64,000 nt of DNA. It comes from Baylisascaris procyonis (Eukaryota; Nematoda; Chromadorea; Rhabditida; Ascarididae). The stretch is taken from assembly GCA_037389465.1 (NCBI GenBank), contig JAZARR010000146.1, positions 5,054,001 through 5,118,000 of the forward strand, written 5' to 3'. Positions 25,138 to 36,541 of this stretch are shown here, piece after piece. How positions within the stretch are numbered: the first letter of the stretch is position 1; the number at the start of each line of letters is the position of its first letter. The notes under the pieces were generated by a model. It had not been told where the DNA came from. It made no database searches and saw nothing but the letters and a program-made list of their open reading frames with translations. Made by a program: the position numbers and the translations under genes.

Positions 25138-26199
25138 ATGGCTTCGGCAACGATGACGTTGGTTGGAGTGCTCTTTTGCGTATATGTTGCACATGCTCAA
25201 TTCAAATCGGATGCGCCAGTCTTCCAGTCGTTTTCCAACAAGGCGTCCCTCACTCCAGAGGTGAATCATCTCTCCATTTTTTAAGAGCATTAACATCATC
25301 GCCTTTCGCACACCTATTTTTCTTCATCATCAATTTCGTACCAGAATGCCTCATTCCATATAGAAAAGCAATTATACCCTACTTACTATCTTCACTGTAA
25401 ACTTCAACAATCCATCTCTCATCATTAAGAAGCAGTAAAAGATTTACATCATAATATGAAAGTGAATTTTGTTGCACCTATTCAAGTTTTCCATTTTACA
25501 TTTCGTGAAACTTTCGAACATAAAAATTCGATAATTTGTAGATTTTTCTGTTTGTACGGATTTTCAGAATTTTTCTTATATGAATGAAAAGAAAAATTTG
25601 CAATGGAGTTTGTTAAATATTTTGCAATCGTTCATAATTCTAACTTGTTTATAAGTTATTTTCATTACATCAAAAGTTGTCTTTCAGAAAAACGAATATA
25701 AATATCGAAAACAGATAAGAAAGAAATTTTAAAAAAAAAAGCAAGAACGAGAAATAACACACCAAAAAAGACGTGTTTAAATTAAAGAAATACAAGCAAT
25801 ACTAGATCGAGATTAAACGGTCTACATTTATTACCATTAATAATCACTAAAGTCTTCAGAAGTGATCATATGTCGGACTTTCCATATCTGTTGATATGAA
25901 AGCTTGAGCTATGCGCAGGCCATCGTCAGAGCGAAATTCATAACCCTATTAAACTGGAAGCAGAATTCGATGAATCATGACAAGGAATTCAGAATGTTAC
26001 AATTATCAAGAGTTAAGATTTTAGATAGATGAAGGAGAAATAAGATATAGGAGAATAGCAAGAAGAGGAAAAGAGGAGAGAAATAGTGTTGTAGATGAAG
26101 TATGAGTAAATGTAAAATCGAATATAATATTAATCTATTTAATTGAATGTTTTGTATTGAAACAGTAAAAGCATAAGGCATTTAGTGGTAAATATAAAT

Positions 26200-26243
<44 letters not shown>

Positions 26244-29200
26244 AAATAAGAGTTCAGTTTTGATAATAGAAGCCAGTATATTAGGGGACGGTAAAAACGG
26301 AAGCAACATTTAAAAAATCATTGCACTGCAAATTATATTTTGTGCGTTGTGTTATTGCAGTATTTTATATAAATTTTAAATTGAAAATATTCATAAAGTA
26401 ATAAAATGTTGCTTCGATGAAGCCTAATATTAATGTTCTATAACAGAATTGAGCAGCATAGTTTAAAAAAAGAACTACATAAGTGGAATAAGGTATGCGC
26501 TGGCTTCATCACTAGCCTATAACTGTGTAAAATGATCAGTAGCGATGAAAAGAATTACAACTAGAGGCGACAAGATGGGGATATAGTATAGACCAGTATA
26601 GCAGTCGCTGATGGGATATGCTTATGAAGTTCTGAAACTCGGTAAATAATTGAAAAGGAACTAGCCCTTATATATGTTGTTGACCTCAGTGGATGTAAAA
26701 ATCTTTTTTTTTTTTTTTGCAATAGATATGACATTTTTACCAAATGTAGATTGATGATGGACCTAGTAGTTGTTAGATTTATCAATTTTTTCATTAAATT
26801 ATTTCAAAAAAAAAAAAGGATAATTTAGTAGTTTTTTTTTTTTTCTGCGAAGTTGTGTTTTTCTATATGAAAGTGATGATATTATTTCTCAAATTTATGT
26901 ATTTATTTATTTCGAAATTGAATTGCTGTATTTAATCATATTCGTTATTCCCTACGCACAAAAATTGGTATATAATATCAGTTTCAAACTTATCGCCATA
27001 GATTTTTTGCTGCAGTTTTATGAAATGAACCGCATTCAAATTATTAGTAGATTGTTTATGCAAATGAAAAAAAAAATAAAATTGCGACGAATTGGGTCAC
27101 AGTCAAGCTAGAAATTTTGGAATATTTTATATTGATGGTAAGATGAGCTCTAGAAGTATTCCACTTTTCCCAACAAACTATATAATTTTATTTAACAGCA
27201 AAATTAGTTTCTTTATCAAAGCTAAACAAATATTGATGTTGAATTCCTAATCGTCCGCATAAAATATGTTCGAAATAATTGCAAACTTTTGAGTAATATT
27301 TTCTACAACTGCGAAAATAAATGTGAACCAATTATTCTATAACTTTAAACATTATTATAACTAGTATGAGCTGAATAGTTGAGAAAAATCAGCAGGTGCA
27401 GAAAATTCTACTTTTCTTAAATATTCACTAATATCGTTTAATAATTTGCATGAATTTGTGCGGAAAAATGATTACGATTTTCTCCAGATCTTTTCACAAA
27501 CAATATTGTGACAGTTTCTGAGGTAATTTTTTTTCAAGAACTATAAAATTTCAGGCAGCATTCACGATAGTAATTTAAGCGAATTTCTTTTTCTAGCTTC
27601 TGCTATTCGTCTAAATTTTTGTGAATTGTTATGAAGTTCAGGAATATCGGATAGTTTTCTTAGCAATATATTCACCTTTTTTTTACCTTTTAAAAAAACT
27701 TTCTGAAAATTTACGCCTAGAATCAGTGATACTTTTTTCCCGAAATAATATTAATGTTTTACCTTATTTACCTGAATTATCGCTCATATAGGACTCGTTT
27801 CATATGCTAGCGACAGATAATCTTTTGCATGCAGTATTATAGTTATTAGCAGCATAACTAGCATTGTAGAGTTATTTTGACACTTTCACTCATCTCGATC
27901 GAGAAATTTTTCACCGATTACTTTTGAAAAAATTTGGAAAAACAAAACGATCAGTTTAAACTGTTTTTTTGAGTAGTGAGAGAGGGAGAGAAATACTTTC
28001 TCAATAAGTATTTTGATCGAAATCTTTGCAGAAAATAGCCAACAAACTTGGCGTGCAAAATTTGCTAAGATTCAAAATTTAATGCTGAAACAAGCAGATT
28101 CCATAAATCTCATTTACACTCAACGAGCAAGTGTCTTTTTGAAAGTCGTAGGTGAAGACAGACCGAAATTTTTTTTTGCGCTGCGACCTGAAACGCTTCT
28201 CTGCTGACTACCTTGCTTACAATAGAATTTGAAGTAAGAACCTCCATTTTTAGTGACATACCCTTATCAATATGCAGATTTCGCTTGTTTTATTTTCATG
28301 TTTCAGCCAACAAATTTTTTCTATTTGTCTTAAAACGTTTGTCGTAAAAAGTGAATTTCGAAAATGAACTTCAAAACTAAGGAGACCGAAAATCATAAAT
28401 AAATTGCAAAATGTATTCCAACGAAAGTTCCCTCACAATAGCTGCATATTTCTGAGAAATAAAGAAAGCGTTTTCAAATTTAAGGAGAAATCAACATTGG
28501 AAAGCGTTGGTGATCTAGCGAATAACGTTTTGCACCGCCTCGGTTTATCAACAGATGGAACAAATCGCCGATACAAACCACTTCCATCGAGTGAATATCA
28601 AGCCGACGAGCTGAATTCGGTGATCAGCGAAGCCAGCCAAAATCGCATTGATCTCCAGGGTATAACAAGTGGTCAAATTCCCGGTCTTGCGCCTATTCCG
28701 GTGCCCGGATTTCCTGGTCCCCAGGATGTTCCAACAATTCCTGGAGTAAACACCATACCTGGTCTCAGCAATTTTAACTATTTGGTAAGATATAAAATAT
28801 TCTCATTGTACTTATTCAAACGCTACATTGCAATTCATGATAAATTGCGCATCCTAACATGCAGGTTTGATGTCAGATGATCCACTCCATATGGAGACAA
28901 TAATTGCAAATCCGAGTGCGCTCTGTAGTGAAGTGTGAAATTAGGCCACCCAATTTCACTTTAACACAAATATGCACATACAATAAGATTTATGAAGTGT
29001 TGTACGACAAATTCAGAAGCATTTTTATCAAACGTTTGGAGCAATCAGGTGGTTCGATTTAAAGATTTCGATTCTTATAAAAGTTACCCCTTCTAAATTG
29101 ACAATATCCAGGAGAGAATATGACACAAATGCTGTGACTGCGACTGTCCCCCTCCCCCCCCCCCCATTTGTGAATCACATTCAAAATTTGTGTTTATATT

Positions 29201-32200
29201 ACTTTTCTATTCCCCACTTATTCGAAGCTTCACTCACATAGTGCACGACGCTTCTTAGATGCCACCCGTGCGAGCGACAAATTTCCCTACATACCCGCAC
29301 AGCTAAACAATATACACCCAACTTGTACCACGTAAGCAACAAACCCATCTATACACATGCAACGGGCCTATGTGCTTTTTAGATTGGACAACTCGTACCC
29401 CAAATGATTCCACCAGCAAATACGCTGCTTGGATCATCGATCAGTCGATTGTTGCCGAAAGACTCAGCAAAGAATCTAGCAAAGGATGTTTTCCGTGCAG
29501 TGCATCCAGCTGCAGAAAATGTCGATGTCGCGCGGATGATGGGTCGTTGGTTCCAGGTGGGATATCTTTTTGCAAAAATCTCTACAAATTAATGAAGCGT
29601 ACCATTCGAACTGTCTAACACGCACAGTTGAATTTGGCGCGCCAAAAAAAAAGATAAGATAAACTTTCTAATCGTTATTTGGAAATTCAAAACCTGATGA
29701 TATCGGCCTTTTCTTTTTTTTTTGTCTGACATTCCGGGAAAACAAAAAAAAACATTCTGTTTGACCCATCAATTCAATTTTCGCCGCTAAACAGGACGAA
29801 ATGTATGAATTCTATTGAACGCTCTAGTTAGGATCTCAGATGCAAAATTTTAAAACATGATCGCTAGTAAGAAAAAAATGTCGATATTCTTATAGGTGAT
29901 CAATAGCCCGCATGTGATTCGTGAAGCTTGCACAGTATCACATTGTAAGTTTATTTTCTTTCTTCACGTGTTTTCGAAGACAAAAACATTTACAGTAATC
30001 CCTCCCGTTTGCTCTCATTTGCAGGTGGCCGGCCTCGCTTCCCACGGTTTCAGCCATCCACGGGCAACCGTGACCCGGAAATATTAAATGCAAAGGTCCA
30101 GGAGCGAACATTTCAAAATTGCATGCCTTTCTAAGTAGCGTCATCAAATCTCTCGTCAGCCGGCTTTATCCCGTTTACGGCGTGAAGTATTCCTTCGTCT
30201 GCGGTAATGCATGCAATATAGCAGTTGATATCAAGTCTAGCCAGGAAATAGTGCAGTGCTACAAACCATTCACTACTGCAGACGCAGTAACATTCATAAT
30301 CAAAGCTGCAATCGGTAAACCATACAGGAAGTGAAGAGCGAAGAAGAAGAAGCTGAAGTACAGCTAGCAATATGCTCATCATTGAAATTTCTCAACGTCT
30401 CGAAATCACAACGATGTTAAAGGTCAAAATCGAGGAATACGATCCTCGAAGCAAACGCACCATTCCAATCATCCATTCATATGATCATCGAAGGATTAAA
30501 CATTCTGCAGTAACATTTTGACGAGTAAAAAGAAAGAAGCAACACCATGACGATTACATTGTTCTTCCAAAAGGTTCCGACAAGAAATCTTCAGCTATCG
30601 AGGATCGTCAACTATCCACACCGCTTTCTGCCGACATCTAGTCATCAACATCGACGTAGCTCGACGACCGTTTTCTGACGTATCGTCAGAAGGTCAACAT
30701 TTGCTTAAGGTCACATCGCATAGTCTAGGTCATTCACGTTGTTTCATCCTCTCGCCTAGGCATTGGATCATCTCATATCTCTTAAGAAGAAAAAAATGAA
30801 CACATTACTGCTGCAGTTTTGGGTGACTGATCACGTTTATACAACTTCTGTTACGGTATACTCTTACAATTGTTCTATTCCATCATCAGTTGCTGTTGTC
30901 AGCCTTGATGACTCCTAATTTATAAACTCAATTTTATTACAGGTATATACGCATAAGAATAAATATAGTATATGTAGATCGATACTATTCGCAACTTCAT
31001 ATATCCGCTGGAGGCAGGAGGGAGTGGCGGGTGGAGAGAGGAGGGGGAAAGATTGGAGGGGGTGGGAGGAACTTGAAGCGCACTGCCCGCAGAGAATGAG
31101 TAATGTTCTACATCCTTTTGTAAAGTGAACCTCTAAAGTGATCTCATCTTCCGATCCTCACACACAATTATAACAGTTTCTCATGCGTATTGGGTGCTCC
31201 CATTTCTATGAAGCATGTTCGATATCACTGGCTGTCAATATTTCCAGCTTGACATTCAATTAACACATCAAGTGCACTAAATAATAGAAATATATCGACC
31301 CGAATGAAGCTCAATAAAAACCTATTCGCTTGAAAAAATTTGAACGCGACGAATGGCGACCGACAATTATGCGAAATGCTGAGTAATCAGATTCTAAAGC
31401 ATAACTGAAATATTTTAAAGCGTACCGTTTTGCCTGAAATTTTTTAGGACTGATTTAAGATGATACTTGAGTAATGTACCAATCAATTTCAATAAATTAA
31501 TGCATATTGCAGTTGGAGCACTCACGAATCGCACATATAGCGCGACATTTACGATTTTGAAATTCTACAGAGAGGGTAATGCAAATGGACCACCTCGATT
31601 CTCGCTTGGCTATGGATTCAAGTCTGGCGATACTGGACAGTTCGTATTGCATAGCAGCAATTCCCCGGACTCGGAGCCATGTAAATTTGTTACTCATCTC
31701 TTTAAAATAGTAATCCTGTCGAGAAGAGCGGTGAAAGAAAGTAAATGAAACTAAGTGGCAAAAAATTTTTTTCAACCGTTTACTGAATGCTAACAGCAAC
31801 TTTTCGATTAACTCCAAAATAGTCCTCATTAATCCTACAGTTGGTCTGAACGAGAAGTTTTATAAAGTTCATCTGAAGTCCTCGCATTTTCAGTTTGGGT
31901 TATCAAGAAAGGACCCCTTAACGAATACAACCAATACGATTACGCGATAGTGTCCAACTGGGTGCGTTTTCCGGTGTTCGTTATTGCAAGGGATCCGGAA
32001 AGGTTCCGGAAGGAGCACATGCGTGATGTTTTACAGTTCCTCGAAGATAATAGTAAGTTTAGTTTTAAATTGCCCTCGTATGTCAATCATCATAGAAGCG
32101 GTCATCGCTGAAATTTTCATCTTCTGCATCAAAAAGTGAAACCTACTTGCAAAGATTTCCTCGCCATGTGCCAGTCATTCGAGGATAGATGGTCAAGCAA

Positions 32201-32840
32201 TCCACCAGTGGCACTTGTGACCAACAGTCATACGCCAACCACGCATTGATTCAAAAGGCTAACGGAAAAACGCAGTGACTAAAACGATTCGATTGATGAA
32301 ATTTTACACAGCGCCACAGAATCAATATTTTTTCAAGTCGCTAAATGTGTAAATAAAGCGAACTGTTAAGGAGACTAATGTTATCCTAAAATTTTTGCAG
32401 CACAAAATCTCAGCAAATACATGTAGAAAAATCTTTTGAGGACCAAGTAGAAAATCTTTTGGAAATAGCATTAACTACTAAGGCGAACGCGTGGAAAAAG
32501 CCCAGTAAGGAAAAAAAACCTGTTTGCTCACATTTACTACCGCACCCTTATGCACATGTGCCCACAGTTTCTCCTGCCATTCCCCTGGTCAACGGGTAAA
32601 TGAGTGCGAGGTGGACCGGTCCAGCTAGTCGCATAACGATCGGACACCTGCTAACATCGGTTGTTTTTAAGGCAATCAGACTTGACGAAAACAAAGTTTG
32701 ATAATAACCTGATGATAGTAGCACTATATGCACATATTTCAGATTACATCAATGTTATGACAAAAGCTTTCAATATGATCTCGCCAGTCGACTATAGTCA
32801 GTGCCAATACACACCGACGTTTTCGGGTGCTGGTAAATAG
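25138..32840 (+). CDS. Gene D: secreted lipocalin-related protein with Pro/Gly-rich linker
   Basis: Seven exons: 25138-25260, 28485-28784, 29383-29556, 29896-29944, 31513-31680, 31894-32052, 32743-32840 (1071 nt, 356 aa). A signal peptide spans residues 1-20. Residues 42-141 include a Pro/Ile/Gly-rich run of P-G-containing units resembling the end of gene A's extension. The lipocalin-like domain has G-R-W (195-197), Cys211, ARDP (303-306) and Cys345. It is closest to gene A: both share the N-S-P sequence after G-x-W, the Y-R-E-G turn and the V-S-N-W strand before (A/V)RDP. Gene D has introns that A lacks, after the G-x-W exon and before the last C-terminal segment. Exon 1 is the weakest part: its donor is GTGAAT and it is separated from exon 2 by 3.2 kb, so an additional small exon is possible. 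Intron 4 carries the Tigger-like element. Confidence 0.82.
25261..28484 (+). other. Gene D intron 1, 3.2 kb
   Basis: Very AT-rich. It contains an AT microsatellite (about 26206-26241), several A or T homopolymer runs, and no exon-like frame that fits the phase. An open frame at 28013-28207 has no supporting splice sites. Confidence 0.55.
26206..26241. repeat. AT dinucleotide microsatellite
   Basis: About 36 bp of alternating T and A inside gene D intron 1. Confidence 0.85.
29993..31080 (+). mobile_element. Decayed Tigger-like (pogo/TcMar) DNA transposon in gene D intron 4
   Basis: Directly after a TA dinucleotide (29991-29992), the sequence starts with CAGTAATCCCTCCC. I recall the Tigger3/Tigger4 terminal repeat as beginning with a CAGTAGTCC-type sequence. 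The next 170 bp (30036-30155) follow the recalled mammalian element closely, including the CTCGCTTCCCACGGTTTCAG block, AATATTAAATG and a TAGCGTCATCAAATCTC block. A second match, to the 3' sub-terminal part of the same element, runs about 30870-31015. It includes CCTAATTTATAAA, then a cytosine/GGTAT block and a TATCCGCTGG block. The 3' end is not resolved because the sequence passes into a G-rich tract. There is no intact transposase frame, so this is a non-autonomous or decayed copy. It fills about two thirds of an intron that is 288 nt in gene A and 579 nt in gene B. The family name rests on memory of consensus sequences, not a search. Confidence 0.72.
31009..31070 (+). repeat. G-rich tract, possible G-quadruplex
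   Basis: Purine tract on the sense strand of gene D intron 4 with five runs of three or more G, at the 3' edge of the Tigger-like element. Some spacers exceed 7 nt, so folding is possible rather than certain. Confidence 0.6.
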
Positions 32841-32937
32841 TCGGGCATCGCTTATGCAAATTCCCATCACAATATCCAGCACGATGCGTATTATTGAGCT
32901 ATATCTCTTGTCGCGAGATTTGTGTATATTTGTTTCT

Positions 32938-32943
32938 AATAAA
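32938..32943 (+). terminator. Polyadenylation signal of gene D
   Basis: AATAAA 98 nt after the stop codon of gene D, with a second AATAAA just downstream (32951-32956). Confidence 0.65.
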
Positions 32944-35900
32944 TCTCATAATAAATAGAAGACAAAAAATGCAGCTTGTGATTGGAACACACAAATTAGA
33001 TGCCGCCCTCAACAGCATCGCATCACAACTGTGCACTTCGGTAGAATTTATAGCAACATTTCTACAGATTATAGCACCACCATTCGAGAACTGAATTCCG
33101 ACCTCATCCACAGATGACTAAGTATGGTTGCCATTGAATGATCTAGCCACCAAGGTATAGGAAAGGAAGGTGGCTGCGACTTCAAAGCCCCACATCATAT
33201 GCACCTGCAACTCTCCCCTCCAATAAAATGAAGCCATTACTCCACGAACAGTTAAAAACATTCTTGGTGAGGCACGAGGAAGGAAAGGAAAGGTTGGCTA
33301 GCCCTACTTGCCGAAACTTCATGATCCTCAACATTTCTGAGTATTCTTCATTAGTTCTTTACTTTCCGAAGGCTCCTAGAGAAGTGATACAAGGAACCCA
33401 TGACTCGATCTTGCATCTATCTTCCAAATGCCTCCAACGTTATCTTTTATAAATCAAGTGGAGGATTAGTAAACGTTCCTTCAAAGATTATATTGCATAT
33501 CGTCATAACGCTGCGGCCGACCTTCTATCCGTGAAGAAAACTACCGAACGAAGTGCCCAGATCTCACCTCCTCATGTCATAATCGAATGACACTTCCAAC
33601 ACCTTAGTTCATATCGTAAAGCATGCATTCCAAGGTGCCGGCTTCTTTAGCGCTGAACCACCTTATACTTTTTTAGCACTTACATGATTTATCAGATCAT
33701 ACCTAGATGGAAACAAGAAGACTCCACAAACACCTTCCCCACCTATATTTGTAAAGCTACTCAACTGGGACAGGTGAACATCGAAAATGCAGGCATGTTA
33801 GTTTCGATGAAACTTAATGCAAAAACCCACTGTTAACTAAGCCCATATGAAATAAGAAAACCCAAACGAATGCTCAATTAGAGCAAAGATAAAGATAAAT
33901 ACTACCTGGCAGCGCTAATTTACATCCATAAAAGAAACATTTACTCTAGAAAAATATTATGCTGCTTGCACAGTCAACACAATAATGTGCTCATAGAATA
34001 GTTTAGCCGCAATCAAGCAATCAGATATTTGCAACGTTCAAAGTACATGACGAAAATCTTATCGTATGATTCGGTGCTCGCTTGCATTCTGTTAGTCCCC
34101 ACAAAACATCACTTCCCCATCACTCTAACATCGAACAATAGGCTTCTGGAAAGTGTAGGCAGCTGTATTTCGCATCCCAACTGCATTACGCATGAAGAGA
34201 GCACCGAATTCAACAGTTAAAACCACATAGAACATCACCTTTCTGAAATATTGTACAAAAGCAATTTCACTAACCACAATGCACAATGAGCGTTGTTACA
34301 CATTCACACAGTGGATATGAACAATTCGAATAAAAATAATCAAAACAAGACCGGACTCCGGCACCATCCGCTATATGATATTAAAGAAAATCTGCAAAGA
34401 TGACAAGAAATGATCTAAAAGAAAACAGGAGAATTTAAAATAGACGAGGAAAGAAAATTATAGATCCCCATCCTGAGTCTTTTTTCAGTGTACAGAAAAA
34501 AAAAAAAAGTAAAAGCAATTGCCAAGCCGTACAGCGATAATCAGCTCAGACAAAACAGAAAAATAAAATCCCTAAGCCCATATGCAAAAAAGACAATCGT
34601 AGATCTGAGGGAATTTGATCGCCAATTTTGGAAAAGAATTTCGCTAAATGGCTTCGGGCATTGACTACTGCAAATATCAGCGCTGACGTTTGGCATACAG
34701 CACCAATAACAATTTTCACGAAAAAAAAAGCGTCAAATTGACGCCGCAAGGAATGTGAACCAATAGAGAACAACGTAACTACACACAACTGACAATAAAC
34801 CGGCATTTCCAAATCGAATATTATAAGCATTAATTAGCAGCTAAACAATATAGAACATATTCACATGAACACATAGAAAAGGAGCGGGCATAAACAAATG
34901 CGAATGCAACAAATAAAAGGCATTTGAATATGAAAAATTAGCGTTTTATGCGTATATAGGAAAAAAATATTCCTATTTCATACTTTCACATAATTTTTTC
35001 ATCTTTATTTGGAGGAAATTTTCCATTTGGAATGCCTTCAAACTATCGCGATGAATGAAATCCTCATGCTAACTAACATAGCGACATGTTTAAAATATTT
35101 TAGCCGGTAGAGAAATTTCTGTTAAAAGTCTCGAATTAAAGCCTGTTTTTCTTTGTTGTACTTAATGTGCCTTAGTTTCAAATCCTAATTCTATCCTCAA
35201 CAACGATATCGATGCACGCTACAATCCCCATATTTTCTGTGCAGATGTAATTCGCACGTAAAGTGCACCTTCTTCGGCATTCCTCGATCTGGAATCACGA
35301 ATGTTTCCCAATTAGATCGGAAAGCCTAAGGAGACTTCAGATTCAGATGAATGTGCTCATGATGCTTAAAATGCTAACAACAACATTCCACCTATCAGAG
35401 TGAATAAGTGAATAAGTTTAGCCCTTGACGGCTGAGGATCCTATTACACAGCCGCTTTGTGATGACTAGATGATGGAAACGCACAACGCAGAGACAAACT
35501 GTTCAACCATCTTTGCACTCCTCCATATTTGCTGCCTGTGTCACCTTACAACACTATCATTATTACGATCCATTCAGACCGTGGCATAAACTGAGAGTGG
35601 CTTGATGATTTGATAGACAATGAAACGATGAACCACAATGAACAGCTACTACATATCCTTAGGATACAATGGCTACTAATCAGACTTATAGTACAGATAT
35701 GATACATTATTAGAATGCATAATGACAGCGATACACACTCGTTGGCAAGAAGCGCCTCAGTGGAGAACACTTTCTTTTGAACTGTAGGATTCACAGACCA
35801 CCCGCACCACATTCATCCGAATCAGTACATAAATTAGCACGACCAAAGCTTCTGCTAGGTTCACTACTGTATGCTAAAGAATTATATTCTACTGTTGTTT

Positions 35901-36369
35901 TGGAAAAGAAATCTTTGCTTAGATTTTCATAAACGGTAACCGTCTAGGACCGGTGACCTCAGTAAGATAGGCTGGTGATCTGATCACAGGACCTCTAAAT
36001 GATGGAGCGGAAACCGCAAAAATTAGAATCCAGTAGTACAATCTGGGTCTCTGATCAGGAGTTAGGAGGTCTGACAAGTCACTTGAGTCCCAGATGTCAT
36101 GCTTGGCGAGGCCTGAAACAAGCACATTTTTCCACCAAAAATGCTTCCCTCGCAAGCTTGCACAATGAACTCAATTATGATGAACATCCCCTTCCTATCG
36201 AAATTAAAACTGCGCTGATAAGAGCGCCAATGTCTCAAATATACGGTCGGTTTGCATAACGCTTTCTGTCCTTAATACCCTGCCCTTGGAGTCCGCACAG
36301 ACAATGACCGGAAAAGGCAGCAATCGCAGAGGAATCGTATTCGAAACAACAATATGGCAAGATTTACAG

Positions 36370-36460
36370 CAATGATCGCAGAACAATAATTGCAATAACA
36401 GCAACAATAATATTGAAAATAATAATAGTAACAATAATAGTGATAATAATGGAGATAACA
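36370..36460. repeat. Imperfect AAT/AAC simple repeat
   Basis: A stretch of AAT and AAC-like trinucleotides just downstream of the gene E stop, probably in its 3' UTR or flank. Confidence 0.6.
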
Positions 36461-36541
36461 GGGAATAGAATGGAGAGGACTCGAAGAAAACAGATATAAA
36501 CTAAAAAATAATTCATTCGTAGAGGCACTAAAACTTTAAAC

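Larger units (their letters stand above)
32841..36541. other. Convergent intergenic region between genes D and E
   Basis: The 3' ends of gene D (+) and gene E (-) face each other across 3.7 kb. No gene was recognised. It includes the gene D polyadenylation signal and an imperfect AAT/AAC-rich simple repeat at about 36370-36460. Open frames at 33228-33452, 34029-34220 and 35546-36259 have no domain or splice support. Confidence 0.6.
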
